This document shows, in pieces, positions 35,933 to 49,828 of a stretch of 64,000 nt of DNA. The translations under genes were made by a program, and so were the position numbers. The number at the start of each line of letters is the position of its first letter. Positions within the stretch are counted from its first letter, which is position 1. This DNA is from Agelas oroides (lineage: Eukaryota > Porifera > Demospongiae > Agelasida > Agelasidae): positions 2,152,388 through 2,216,387 of the forward strand of contig OX422196.1 in NCBI GenBank assembly GCA_949130485.1, in the 5' to 3' direction. The notes beneath the pieces are model-generated. The model saw only the letters and a list, made by a program, of their open reading frames with translations. It did no database searches and was not told the origin of the DNA.

Positions 35933-37660
35933 GTGCATATAATCCAGAAGCTATGGGGATGGAGAGTTGAAAAATGGAAACTTTTTGTCGGTGCAAAAGG
36001 CGCACAAAGCTGTACTGACCTTCCAATTTCGCCGTCCACTGCAGCGCCGTATAGTGCCGTCTACGGAAATTCGCGTACATTCGCGAGATTGCCTAGCCCG
36101 GTACAAAGGTTGCACTAATGCAAGGTGGATATAATCCAGAAGCTATGGGGATGGAGAGTTGAAAAATGGAAACCTTCTCTCGGTTCAAAAGGCGCACAAA
36201 GCTTAACGGGCCTTCCAAAGTCTCCATCCACTGCAGCGCCTCATAATACCGCCTATTGAAATTCGCGTACATTCCCGAGTATGCCTAGCCGAGTACAACG
36301 GTTGCACTAATGCAAGGTGCATATAATCCAGAAGCTATGGGGATGGGGAGTTGAAAAATGAGAACCCTTTGTCGGTGCAAAAGGCGCACAAAGCTGTACG
36401 GTCTTTCCAACGTCGCCATCCACTGCAGCGCCGTACAGTGCCGTATATGGAAATTCGCGTACATTCGCGAGTTTGCCTAGCCCGGTACAAAAGTTGCACT
36501 AATGCAAGGTGCATATAATCCAGAAGCTATGGGGATGGAGAGTTGAAAAATGGAAACCTTTTGTCGGTGGAAAAGGCGCACAAAGCTGTACTGACCTTCA
36601 AATTTCGCCGTCCACTGCAGCGCCGTATAGTGCCGTCTATGGAAATTCGCGTACATTCGCGAGATTGCCTAGCCCGGTACAAAGGTTGCACTAATGCAAG
36701 GTGCATATAATCCAGAAGCTATGGGGATGGAGAGTTGAAAAATGGAAACCTTCTCTCGGTTCAAAAGGCGCACAAAGCTTAACGGGCCTTCCAAAGTCTC
36801 CATCCACTGCAGCGCCTCATAATACCGCCTATTGAAATTCGCGTACATTCCCGAGTATGCCTAGCCGAGTACAACGGTTGCACTAATGCAAGGTGCATAT
36901 AATCCAGAAGCTATGGGGATGGAGAGTTGAAAAATGAGAACCCTTTGTCGGTGCAAAAGGCGCACAAAGCTGTACGGTCTTTCCAACGTCGCCATCCACT
37001 GCAGCGCCGTACAGTGCCGTATATGGAAATTCGCGTACATTCGCGAGTTTGCCTAGCCCGGTACAAAAGTTGCACTAATGCAAGGTGCATATAATCCAGA
37101 AGCTATGGGGATGGAGAGTTGAAAAATGGAAACCTTTTGTCGGTGCAAAAGGCGCACAAAGCTGTACTGACCTTCCAATTTCGCCGTCCACTGCAGCGCC
37201 GTATAGTGCCGTCTATGGAAATTCGCGTACATTCGCGAGATTGCCTAGCCCGGTACAAAGGTTGCACTAATGCAAGGTGGATATAATCCAGAAGCTATGG
37301 GGATGGAGAGTTGAAAAATGGAAACCTTCTCTCGGTTCAAAAGGCGCACAAAGCTTAACGGGCCTTCCAAAGTCTCCATTCACTGCAGCGCCTCATAATA
37401 CCGCCTATTGAAATTCGCGTACATTCCCGAGTATGCCTAGCCGAGTACAACGGTTGCACTAATGCAAGGTGCATATAATCCAGAAGCTATGGGGATGGAG
37501 AGTTGAAAAATGAGAACCCTTTGTCGGTGCAAAAGGCGCACAAAGCTGTACGGTCTTTCCAACGTCGCCATCCACTGCAGCGCCGTACAGTGCCGTATAT
37601 GGAAATTCGCGTACATTCGCGAGTTTGCCTAGCCCGGTACAAAAGTTGCACTAATGCAAG
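35933..37660 (+). repeat. 576-bp higher-order repeat (trimer x3)
   Basis: Three consecutive copies of a three-monomer unit start at 35,933, 36,509 and 37,085. In each copy monomer 1 carries ctgtactgacc with gcgagattgcc. Monomer 2 carries ccttctctcggttc with gcttaacgggcc. Monomer 3 carries gagaaccctttgtcgg with tacggtctttcc. The unit is flanked on both sides (about 35,549 and 37,661) by one further near-matching monomer type (gcgctcaaagctgtactg, gcgacatttgcc). Confidence 0.9.
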
Positions 37661-38049
37661 GTGCATATAATCCAGAAGCTATGGGGATGGAGAGTTGAAA
37701 AATGAAAACCCTTTGTCGGTGCAAAAGGCGCTCAAAGCTGTACTGACCTTCCAATTTCGCCGTCCAATGCAGCGCAGTATAGTGCCGTCTATGGAAATTC
37801 GCGTACATTCGCGACATTTGCCTAGCCCGGTACAAAGGTTGCACTAATGCAAGGTGCATATAATCCAGAAGCTATGGGGATGGAGAGTAGAAAAATGGAA
37901 AACTTTTCTCGGTGCAAAAGGCGCACAAAGATGTACTGACCTTCCAAATTCGCCGTCCACTCACATAGTGCCGTCTATGGAAATTCGCGTACATTCGTGA
38001 GTTTGCCTAGCCCGGGACAAAGGTTGCACTAATGCAAGGTGCATATAAT

Positions 38050-41000
38050 CCAGAAGCTATGGGGATGGAGAGTTGAAAAATGGAAACCTTTTGTTATTGC
38101 AAAAGTTACACAAAGCTGTACGGGCCTTCAAATGTCGCCATCCACTGCAGCGCCGTACAGTGTCGTATATTGAAATTTGCGTAAATTCGCGAGTTTGCCT
38201 AGCCGGATACAAAGGTTGCACTAATGCAAGGTGCATATAATCCAGAAGCTATGGGGATGGAGAGTTGAAAAATGGAAACCTTTTGTCGGTGCAAAAGTTA
38301 CACAAAGCTGTACGGGCCTTCAAATGTCGCCATCCACTGCAGCGTCGTACAGTGTCGTATATTGAAATTTGCGTAAATTCGCGAGTTTGCCTAGCCGGAT
38401 ACAAAGGTTGCACTAATGCAAGGTGCATATAATCCAGAAGCTATGGGGATGGAGAGTTGAAAAATGGAAACCTTTTGTCGGTGCAAAAGGTGCACAAAGC
38501 TGTACGGGCCTTCCAAAGTTGCCATCCACTACAGCGCCGTACAATGCCGTATATGGAAATTCGCTTAAATTTGCGAGTTTTCCTAGCCCGGGACAAAGGT
38601 TGCACCAATGCAAGGTGCATATAATCCAGAAGCTATGGGGATGGAGAGTTGAAAAATGGAAACCTTTTGTCGGCGCAAAAAGCGCACAAAGCTGTACGGG
38701 CCTTCCAAAGACGCCATCCACTGCAGCGCTGTACAGTGACGTCTATGGAAATTCGTGTACATTCGCGAGTATGCCTAGCCCGGTAAAAAGGTTGCACTAA
38801 TGCAAGGTGCATATAATCCAGAAGCCATGGGGAAGGAGAGCTGAAAAATGGAAACCTTTTATCCGTGCAAAAGGCGCACAAAGCTGTACGGGCCTTCCAA
38901 ATTCGCCATCCATTGCAGCGCCGTATAGTGCCGTCTATGGAAATTTGCGTACATTCTCGAGTTTGCCTAGCCCGGTACAAAGGTTTCACTAATGCAAGGT
39001 GCAGATAATCCAGAAGCTATGGGGATGGAGAGTTGAAAAATGGAAACCTTTTGTCCGTGCAAAAGGCGAACAAAGCTGTACGGGCCTTCTAAAGTCGCCA
39101 TCCACTGCAGCGCCGTACAATGCTGTCTATGGAAATTCGCGTACATTCTCGGGTTTGCCTAGCCCGGTACAAAGGTTGCACTAATGCAAGGTACATATAA
39201 TCCAGAAGCTATGGGGATGGAGAGTTGTAAAATGGAAACCTTTTGTCGGCGCAAAAAGCGCACAAAGCTGTACGGGCCTTCCAAAGACGCCATCCACTGC
39301 AGCGCTGTACAGTGCCGTATATGGAAATTCGCGTAAATTCGTGAGTTTGCCTAGCCGGGTACAAAGGTTGCACTAATGCAAGGTGCATATAATCCAGAAG
39401 CTATGGGGATGGAGAGTTGAAAAATGGAAAGCTTTTATCGGTGCAAAAGGCGCACAAATCTGTACGGGCCTTCCAAAGTCGCCGTTCACTGAAGCGCGGT
39501 ATAGTGCCGTCTATGGAAATTCGCGTACATTCGCGAGTATGCCTAGCCCGGTACAAAGGTTTCACTAATGCAAGGTGCAGATAATCCAGAAGCTATGGGG
39601 ATGGAGAGTTGAAAAATGGAAACCTTTTGTCCGTGCAAAAGGCGAACAAAGCTGTATGGGCCTTCTAAAGTCGCCATCCACTGCAGCGCCGTACAATGCC
39701 GTCTATGGAAATTCGCGTACATTCTCGGGTTTGCCTAGCCCGGTACAAAGGTTGCACTAATGCAAGGTACATATAATCCAGAAGCTATGGGGATGGAGAG
39801 TTGAAAAATGGAAACCTTTTGTCGGCGCAAAAAGCGTACAAAGCTGTACGGGCCTTCCAAAGACGCCATCCACTGCAGCGCTGTACAGTGCCGTATATGG
39901 AAATTCGCGTAAATTCGTGAGTTTGCCTAGCCGGATACAAAGGTTGCACTAATGCAAGGTGCATATAATCCAGAAGCTATGGGGATGGAGAGTTGAAAAA
40001 TGGAAACCTTTTGTCCGTGCAAAAGGCGAACAAAGCTGTACGGGCCTTCTAAAGTCGCCATCCACTGCAGCGCCGTACAATGCCGTCTATGGAAATTCGC
40101 GTACATTCTCGGGTTTGCCTAGCCCGGTACAAAGGTTGCACTAATGCAAGGTACATATAATCCAGAAGCTATGGGGATGGAGAGTTGAAAAATGGAAACC
40201 TTTATTCGGCGCAAAAAGCGCACAAAGCTGTACGGGCCTTCCAAAGACGCCATCACTGCAGCGCTGTACAGTGCCGTAATTGGAAATTCGCGTAAATTCG
40301 TGAGTTTGCCTAGCCGGGTACAAAGGTTGCACTAATGCAAGGTGCATATAATCCAGAAGCTATGGGGATGGAGAGTTGTAAAATGGAAACCTTTGGTCGG
40401 TACAAAAGGCGCACAAAGCTGTACGGGCCTTCCAAAGTCGCCGTCCACTACAGCGCCATAGAGTGCCGTCCATGGAAATTCGTGTACATTCGCGAGTATG
40501 CCTAGCCCGGTACAAAGGTTGCACTAATGCAAGGTGCATATAATCCAGAAGCCATGGGGATGGAGAGCTGAAAAATGGAAACCTTTTATCCGTGCAAAAG
40601 GCGCACAAAGCTGTACGGGCCTTCCAAAGTCGCCATCCATTGCAGCGCCGTATAGTGCCGTCTATGGAAATTTGCGTACATTCTCGAGTTTGCCTAGCCC
40701 GGTACAAAGGTTGCACTAATGCAAGGTGCATATAATCCAGAAGCTATGGGGATGGAGAGTTGAAAAATGGAAACCTTTTGTTATTGCAAAAGTTACACAA
40801 AGCTGTACGGGCCTTCAAATGTCGCCATCCACTGCAGCGCCGTACAGTGTCGTATATTGAAATTTGCGTAAATTCGCGAGTTTGCCTAGCCGGATACAAA
40901 GGTTGCACTAATGCAAGGTGCATATAATCCAGAAGCTATGGGGATGGAGAGTTGAAAAATGGAAACCTTTTGTCGGCGCAAAAGGCGCACAAAGCTGTAC

Positions 41001-43610
41001 GGGCCTTCCAAAGACGCCATCCACTGCAGCGCTGTACAGTGACGTCTATGGAAATTCGTGTACATTCGCGAGTATGCCTAGCCCGGTAAAAAGGTTGCAC
41101 TAATGCAAGGTGCATATAATCCAGAAGCCATGGGGAAGGAGAGCTGAAAAATGGAAACCTTTTATCCGTGCAAAAGGCGCACAAAGCTGTACGGGCCTTC
41201 CAAATTCGCCATCCATTGCAGCGCCGTATAGTGCCGTCTATGGAAATTTGCGTACATTCTCGAGTTTGCCTAGCCCGGTACAAAGGTTGCACTAATGCAA
41301 GGTTCATATAATCCAGAAGCTATGGGGATGGAGAGTTGAAAAATGGAAACCTTTTGTAGGTGCAAAAGGCGCACAAAGATGAACAGGCCTTCCAATGTCG
41401 CCGTTCACTGAAGCGCGGTATAGTGCCGTCTATGGAAATTCGCGTACATTCGCGAGTATGCCTAGCCCGGTACAAAGGTTTCACTAATGCAAGGTGCAGA
41501 TAATCCAGAAGCTATGGGGATGGAGAGTTGAAAAATGGAAACCTTTTGTCCGTGCAAAAGGCGAACAAAGCTGTACGGGCCTTCTAAAGTCGCCATCCAC
41601 TGCAGCGCCGTACAATGCCGTCTATGGAAATTCGCGTACATTCTCGGGTTTGCCTAGCCCGGTACAAAGGTTGCACTAATGCAAGGTACATATAATCCAG
41701 AAGCTATGGGGATGGAGAGTTGAAAAATGGAAACCTTTTGTCGGCGCAAAAAGTGCACAAAGCTGTACGGGCCTTCCAAAGACGCCATCCACTGCAGCGC
41801 TGTACAGTGCCGTTTATGGAAATTCGCGTAAATTCGTGAGTTTGCCTAGCCGGGTACAAAGGTTGCACTAATGCAAGGTGCATATAATCCAGAAGCTATG
41901 GGGATGGAGAGTTGAAAAATGGAAAGCTTTTATCGGTGCAAAAGGCGCACAAATCTGTACGGGCCTTCCAAAGTCGCCGTTCACTGAAGCGCGGTATAGT
42001 GCCGTCTATGGAAATTCGCGTACATTCGCGAGTTTGCCTAGCCCGGTACAAAGGTTTCACTAATGCAAGGTGCAGATAATCCAGAAGCTATGGGGATGGA
42101 GAGTTGAAAAATGGAAACCTTTTGTCCGTGCAAAAGGCGAACAAAGCTGTATGGGCCTTCTAAAGTCGCCATCCACTGCAGCGCCGTACAATGCCGTCTA
42201 TGGAAATTCGCGTACATTCTCGGGTTTGCCTAGCCCGGTACAAAGGTTGCACTAATGCAAGGTACATATAATCCAGAAGCTATGGGGATGGAGAGTTGAA
42301 AAATGGAAACCTTTTGTCGGCGCAAAAAGTGCACAAAGCTGTACGGGCCTTCCAAAGACGCCATCCACTGCAGCGCTGTACAGTGCCGTATATGGAAATT
42401 CGCGTAAATTCGTGAGTTTGCCTAGCCCGGTACAAAGGTTTCAATAATGCAAGGTGCATATAATCCAGAAGCTATGGGGATGGAGAGTTGAAAAATGGAA
42501 ACCTTTTGTCCGTGCAAAAGGCGAACAAAGCTGTACGGGCCTTCTAAAGTCGCCATCCACTGCAGCGCCGTACAATGCCGTCTATGGAAATTCGCGTACA
42601 TTCTCGGGTTTGCCTAGCCCGGTACAAAGGTTGCACTAATGCAAGGTACATATAATCCAGAAGCTATGGGGATGGAGAGTTGAAAAATGGAAACCTTTTG
42701 TCGGCGCAAAAAGTGCACAAAGCTGTACGGGCCTTCCAAAGACGCCATCCACTGCAGCGCTGTACAGTGCCGTATATGGAAATTCGCGTAAATTCGTGAG
42801 TTTGCCTAGCCCGGTACAAAGGTTTCACTAATGCAAGGTGCATATAATCCAGAAGCTATGGGGATGGAGAGTTGAAAAATGGAAACCTTTTGTCCGTGCA
42901 AAAGGCGAACAAAGCTGTACGGGCCTTCTAAAGTCGCCATCCACTGCAGCGCCGTACAATGCCGTCTATGGAAATTCGCGTACATTCTCGGGTTTGCCTA
43001 GCCCGGTACAAAGGTTGCACTAATGCAAGGTACATATAATCCAGAAGCTATGGGGATGGAGAGTTGAAAAATGGAAACCTTTTGTCGGCGCAAAAAGCGC
43101 ACAAAGCTGTACGGGCCTTCCAAAGACGCCATCACTGCAGCGCTGTACAGTGCCGTATATGGAAATTCGCGTAAATTCGTGAGTTTGCCTAGCCGGGTAC
43201 AAAGGTTGCACTAATGCATGGTGCATATAATCCAGAAGCTATGGGGATGGAGAGTTGTAAAATGGAAACCTTTGGTCGGTGCAAAAGGCGCACAAAGCTG
43301 TACGGGCCTTCCAAAGTCGCCGTCCACTACAGCGCCATAGAGTGCCGTCTATGGAAATTCGTGTACATTCGCGAGTATGCCTAGCCCGGTACAAAGGTTG
43401 CACTAATGCAAGGTGCATATAATCCAGAAGCCATGGGGATGGAGAGCTGAAAAATGGAAACCTTTTATCCGTGCAAAAGGCGCACAAAGCTGTACGGGCC
43501 TTCCAAAGTCGCCATCCATTGCAACGCCGTATAGTGCCGTCTATGGAAATTTGCGTACATTCTCGAGTTTGCCTAGCCCGGTACAAAGGTTGCACTAATG
43601 CAAGGTGCAT
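38050..43610 (+). repeat. Long higher-order repeat with blocks of about 2.3-2.9 kb
   Basis: Distinctive monomers recur at long spacing. A monomer with ttgttattgcaaaagttac lies at about 38,091 and 40,778. Monomers with cagaagccatgggg lie at about 38,807 and 41,110 and at about 40,534 and 43,413. A private one-base loss (gacgccatcactgcag) lies at about 40,245 and 43,124. Monomer strings are repeated at 2,303, 2,495 and 2,879 bp, so the array grew by overlapping multi-monomer duplications and not by single-monomer slippage. Confidence 0.8.
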
Positions 43611-46600
43611 ATAATCCAGAAGCTATGGGGATGGAGAGATGAAAAATGGAAACCTTTTGTCGGTGCTAAAAAGCGCACAAAACTGTACGGGCCTTCCAAA
43701 GTCGCCATCCATTGCAGCGCCGTATAGTGCCGTCTATGGAAATTTGCGTACATTCTCGAGTTTGCCTAGCCCGGTACAAAGGTTGCACTAATGCAAGGTG
43801 CATATAATCCAGAAGCTATGGGGATGGAGAGATGAAAAATGGAAACCTTTTGTCGGTGCTAAAAAGCGCACAAAACTGTACGGGCCTTCCAAAGTCGCCA
43901 TCCACTGCAGCGCTGTACAGTGCCATATACGGAAATTCGCGTACATTCGCGAGTATGCCTAGCCCGGTACAAAGGTTGCACTAATACAAGGTGCATTTAA
44001 TCCAGAAGCTATGGGGATGGAGAGTTGATAAATGGAAACCTTTCGTAGGTGCAAAAGGCGCACAAAGATGAACAGGCCTTCCAATGTCGCCGTTCACTGA
44101 AGCGCGGTATAGTGCCGTCTATGGAAATTCGCGTACATTCCCGAGTATGCCTAGCCCGGTACAAAGGTTTCACTAATGCAAGGTGCAAATAATCCAGAAG
44201 CTATGGGGATGGAGAGTTGAAAAATGGAAACCCTTTGTCGGTGCAAAAGCCGCACAAAGCTGTACGGGCCTTCCAAAGTCGCCATCCACTTCAGCGCCAT
44301 ACAATGCCGTCTATGGAAATTCGCGTACATTCGCGAGATTGCCTAGCCCGGTACAAAGGTTGCACAAAAGCAAGGTGCATATAATCCAGAAGCTATGGGG
44401 ATGGAGAGTTGAAAAATGGAAACCTTTTGTAGGTGCAAAAGGCTCACAAAGCTGTACTGAACTTTAATATTCGCCGTCCACTGAAGCGCCGCATAGTGCA
44501 GTCTATAGAAATTCGCGTTCATTCTCGAGATTGCCTAGCCCGGCACAAAGGTTGCACTAATGCAAGGTGCATATAATTCAGAAGCTATGGGGCTAGAGAG
44601 CTGAAAAATGGAAACCTTTTATCGGTGCAAAAGGCGCACAAATCTGTACGGGCCTTCAAAAGTCGCCATCCATTGCAGCGCCGTATAGTCCCGTCTATGG
44701 AAATTCGCGTACATTCGCGACTATGCCTAGCCCGGTACAAAGGTTGCACTAATGCAAGGTGCATATAATCCAGAAGCTATGGGGATGGACAGTTGAAATA
44801 TGGAAACGTTTCGTCGGTGCAAAACGCGCACAAAGCTGAATGGGCCTTCCAAATTCGCCGTTCACTGCAGCGCCGTATAGTGCCGTCTACGGAAACTCGT
44901 GTACATTCGCGAGTATTCCTAGCCCGGTACAAAGGTTACACTAATGCGAGGTGCATATAATCCAGAAGCTATAGGGATGGAGAGTTTAAAAATGGAAACC
45001 TTTTGTCGGTGCAAAAGGCGCACAAAGCTGTACGGGCCTTCGAAAATCGCTATCCACTGCAGCGCCGTACAGTGCCGTCTATGGAAATTCGCGTACATTC
45101 GTGAGTTTGCATAGCCAGGGACAAAAGTTTCAATAATGCAAGGTGCATATAATCCAGAAGCTATGGGGATGGAGAGTTGAAAAATGGAAAGCTTTTATCG
45201 GTGCAAAAGGCGCACAAATCTGTACGGGCCTTCCAATGTCGCCATCCACTGCAGCGCCGTATAGTGCCGTCCATGGAAATTCGCGTACATTCGCGAGTAT
45301 GCCAAGCCCGGTACAAAGGTTGCACTAATGTAAGGTGCATATAATCCAGAATCTGTGGGAATGGAGAGTTGAAAAATGGAAACCTTTTGTCGGTGCAAAA
45401 CGCGCACAATTCTGTACGGGCCTTCAAATGTCTCCATCCACTGCAGCGCCGTATATAGAGCCGTCTATGGAAATTCGCGTACATTCGCGAGTATGCTTAG
45501 CCCGGTACAAAAGTTGCACTAATGCAAGGTGCATATAATCCAGAATCTATGGGGATGGAGAGTTGAAAAATGGAAACATTTTTTCGGTGCAAAATGCGCA
45601 CAAAGCTGTACGGGCCTTCCAAAGTCGCCATCCACTGCAGCACCGCATAGAGCCGTCTATTGAAATTTGCGTACATTCGCGAGTATGCCTAGCCCGGTAC
45701 AAAGGTTGCACTAATGCAAGGTGCATATAATCCAGAACCTACGGGGATGGAGAGTTGAAAAATGGAAACTTTTTATCGGTGCAAAAAGCCCACAAAGCTG
45801 TACAGCCCTTCAAAAGTCGCCGTCCACTGCAGCGCAGTATTCTGCCGTCTATGGAAATTCGCGTACATTCGCGAGTATGCCTAGCCCGGTACAAATGTTG
45901 CACTAATGCAAAGTGCATATAATCCAGAATCTATGGGGTTGGAGAGTTGAAAAATGAAATCCTTTTGTCGGTGCAAAAGGCGCACAAAGCTGTACTGACC
46001 TTCCAAAGACGCCGTCCACTCGTATGGTGCTGTCTATGGAAATTCGCGTACATTCGCGAGTATGCCTAACCCGGTACAAAGGTTGCACTAATGTAAGTTG
46101 CATATAATCCAGAAGCTATGGGGATGGAGAGTTGAAAAATGGAAATTTTTTTCGGTGCAAAAAGCGTACAAAGCTGTACAGCCCTTCCAAAGTCGCCGTC
46201 CACTGCAGCGCCGTATAGTGCCGTCTATGGAAATTCGCGTACATTCCCGAGTATGCCTAGCCCGGTACAAAAGTTGCACTAATGCAAAGTGCATATAATC
46301 GAGAATCTATGGAATGGAGAGTTGAAAAATGAAATCCTTTTGCCGTTTCAAAATGCGCACAAAGCTGTACTGACCTTCCAAAGTCGCCGTCTACTCGTAT
46401 AGTGCTTTCTATGGAAATGCGCGTACATTCGCCAGTTTGCCTAGCCCGGTACAAAAGTTGCACTAATGCAAGGTGCATATAATCCAGAAGCTATTTGGAT
46501 GGAGAGTTGAAAAATGGAAACCTTTTGTCGGTGCAAAAGGCGCACAAAGCTGTATGGTCCTTCAAATGTCGCCATCCACTGCAGCGCCGTATAGTACCGT

Positions 46601-46789
46601 CTATGGAAATTCGCGTACATTCGCGAGTATGCCTTGCCCGGTACAAAGTTTGCACAAATGCAAGTTGCATATAATCCAGAAACTATGGGGATGGAGAGTT
46701 GAAAAAATGAAACCCTTTGTCGGTGCAAATGGCGCACAAAGCTGTACGGGACTTCAAATGTCGCCATCCACTGCAGCGCTGTACAGTGC

Positions 46790-49300
46790 CGTCTATGGAA
46801 ATTCGCGTACATTCGCGAGTATGCCTAGCCCGGAACAAAGGTTGTACTAATGCAAGGTGCATATAATCCAGAAACTATGGGGATGGAGAGCTGAAAAATG
46901 GAAACTTTTTGTCGGTGCAAAAGGCGCTCAAAGCTGTACTGACCTTCCAAAATCGCCGTCTACTCGTATAGTGCCGTCATTGGAAATCACGTACATTCGC
47001 GAGTTTACCTAGCCCGGTACAAAGTTGCACTAATGCAAGGTGCATATAATCCAGAAGCTATTGGGATGGAGAGTTGAAAAATGGAAACCTTTCGTCGGTT
47101 CAAAAGGCGCACAAAGCTGTACGGGTCTTCCAAAATCGCCATCCACAGCAGCGACGAGTAGTGCTGTCTATGGAAATTCGCGTACATTCGCGAGTATGCC
47201 TAGCCCGGTTCAAAGGTTGCACTAATGCAAGGTGCATGTAATCCAGAAGCTATGGGGATGGAGAGTTGAAAAATGGAAACCTTTTCTCCGTGCAAAAGGC
47301 GCACTAAGCTGTACGGGCCTTCAAAATTCACCATCCACTGCAGCGCCGTACAGTGCCGTCTATGGAAATTCATGTAAATTCCCTAGTTTGCCTAGCCCGG
47401 TACAAAGGTTGCACTAATGCTAGGTGCATATAATCCAGAAGCTATGGGGATGGAGAGTTCAAAAACGGAAACCTTTTGTCGGTGCAAAAGGCGCACAAAG
47501 CTGTACAGGCCTTCCAAAGTCGCCGTCCACAGCAGCGCCGTACAGTGCCGTCTATGGAAATTCGCGTAAATTCCCGAGTTTGCCTAGCCAGGTGCAAAGG
47601 TTGCACTAATGGAAGGTGCATATAATCCAGAAGCTATGGGGATGGAGAGTTGAAAAATGGAAACGTTTTGTCGGTGCTAAAGGCGCATAAAGCTGTGCAG
47701 GCCTTCTAAAGTCGCCGTCCACTGCAGCGCCGTACAGTGCCGTCTATGGAAATTCGCGTACATTCGCGAGTATGCCTAGCCCGGAACAAAGGTTGCACTA
47801 ATGCAAGGTGCATATAATCCAGAAACTATGGGGATGGAGAGCTGAAAAATGGAAACTTTTTGTCGGTGCAAAAGGCGCTCAAAGCTGTACTGACCTTCCA
47901 AAATCGCCGTCTACTCGTATAGTGCCGTCATTGGAAATCACGTACATTCGCGAGTTTACCTAGCCCGGTACAAAGTTGCACTAATGCAAGGTGCATATAA
48001 TCCAGAAGCTATTGGGATGGAGAGTTGAAAAATGGAAACCTTTCGTCGGTTCAAAAGGCGCACAAAGCTGTACGGGTCTTCCAAAATCGCCATCCACAGC
48101 AGCGACGAGTAGTGCTGTCTATGGAAATTCGCGTACATTCGCGAGTATGCCTAGCCCGGTTCAAAGGTTGCACTAATGCAAGGTGCATGTAATCCAGAAG
48201 CTATGGGGATGGAGAGTTGAAAAATGGAAACCTTTTCTCCGTGCAAAAGGCGCACTAAGCTGTACGGGCCTTCAAAATTCACCATCCACTGCAGCGCCGT
48301 ACAGTGCCGTCTATGGAAATTCATGTAAATTCCCTAGTTTGCCTAGCCCGGTACAAAGGTTGCACTAATGCTAGGTGCATATAATCCAGAAGCTATGGGG
48401 ATGGAGAGTTCAAAAACGGAAACCTTTTGTCGGTGCAAAAGGCGCACAAAGCTGTACAGGCCTTCCAAAGTCGCCGTCCACAGCAGCGCCGTACAGTGCC
48501 GTCTATGGAAATTCGCGTAAATTCCCGAGTTTGCCTAGCCCGGTGCAAAGGTTGCACTAATGGAAGGTGCATATAATCCAGAAGCTATGGGGATGGAGAG
48601 TTGAAAAATGGAAACGTTTTGTCGGTGCTAAAGGCGCATAAAGCTGTGCAGGCCTTCTAAAGTCGCCGTCCACTCCAGCGCCGTACAGTGCCGTCTATGG
48701 AAATTCGCGTACATTCGCGAGTATGCCTAGCCCGGAACAAAGGTTGCACTAATGCAAGGTGCATATAATCCAGAAACTATGGGGATGGAGAGCTGAAAAA
48801 TGGAAACTTTTTGTCGGTGCAAAAGGCGCTCAAAGCTGTGCAGGCCTTCTAAAGTCGCCGTCCACTCCAGCGCCGTACAGTGCCGTCTATGGAAATTCGC
48901 GTACATTCGCGAGTATGCCTAGCCCGGAACAAAGGTTGCACTAATGCAAGGTGCATATAATCCAGAAACTATGGGGATGGAGAGCTGAAAAATGGAAACT
49001 TTTTGTCGGTGCAAAAGGCGCTCAAAGCTGTACTGACCTTCCAAAATCGCCGTCTACTCGTATAGTGCCGTCTATGGAAATCACGTACATTCGCGAGTTT
49101 ACCTAGCCCGGTACAAAGTTGCACTAATGCAAGGTGCATATAATTCAGAAGCTATTGGGATGGAGAGTTGAAACATGGAAACCTTTTGTCGGTTCAAAAG
49201 GCGCACAAAGCTGTACGGGTCTTCCAAAATCGCCATCCACTGCAGCGACGAGTAGTGCCGTCTATGGAAATTCGCGTACATTCGCGAGTATGCCTAGCCC
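46790..49300 (+). repeat. 951-bp tandem duplication (5-mer with a 9-bp deletion)
   Basis: The strings 46,790-47,740 and 47,741-48,690 are nearly identical and offset by 951 bp, which is five monomers minus 9 bp. The missing bases are in a short monomer reading gtctactcgtatagtgcc where others read gtccactgcagcgccg. Both copies share ggaaatcacgtacattcg and the unusual gcagcgacgagtagtgctg. A third copy starts near 48,950 after an extra inserted monomer. Confidence 0.88.
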
Positions 49301-49770
49301 GGTTCAAAGGTTGCACTAATGCAAGGTGCATATAATCCAGAAGCTATGGGGATGGAGAGTTGAAAAATGGAAACCTTTTCTCCGTGCAAAAGGCGCACTA
49401 AGCTGTACGGGCCTTCAAAAGTCACCATCCACTGCAGCGCCGTACAGTGCCGTCTATGGAAATTCACGTAAATTCCCTAGTTTGCCTAGCCCGGTACAAA
49501 GGTTGCACTAATGCTAGGTGCATATAATCCAGAAGCTATGGGGATGGAGAGTTCAAAAACGGAAACCTTTTGTCGGTGCAAAAGGCGTACAAAGCTGTAC
49601 AGGCCTTCCAAAGTCGCCGTCCACAGCAGCGCCGTACAGTGCCGTCTATGGAAATTCGCGTAAATTCCCGAGTTTGCCTAGCCCGGTGCAAAGGTTGCAC
49701 TAATGGAAGGTGCATATAATCCAGAAGCTATGGGGATGGAGAGTTGAAAAATGGAAACGTTTTGTCGGTG

Positions 49771-49828
49771 CTAAAGGCGCATAAAGCTGTACAGGCCTTC
49801 TAAAGGCGCATAAAGCTGTACAGGCCTT
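49771..49828 (+). repeat. 29-bp internal duplication, 2 copies
   Basis: Inside one monomer a 29-bp stretch beginning ctaaaggcgcataaagc is present twice in direct tandem. The homologous monomers at about 47,670 and 48,620 have it once. It is a private slippage event that marks one lineage of the higher-order repeat. Confidence 0.92.
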
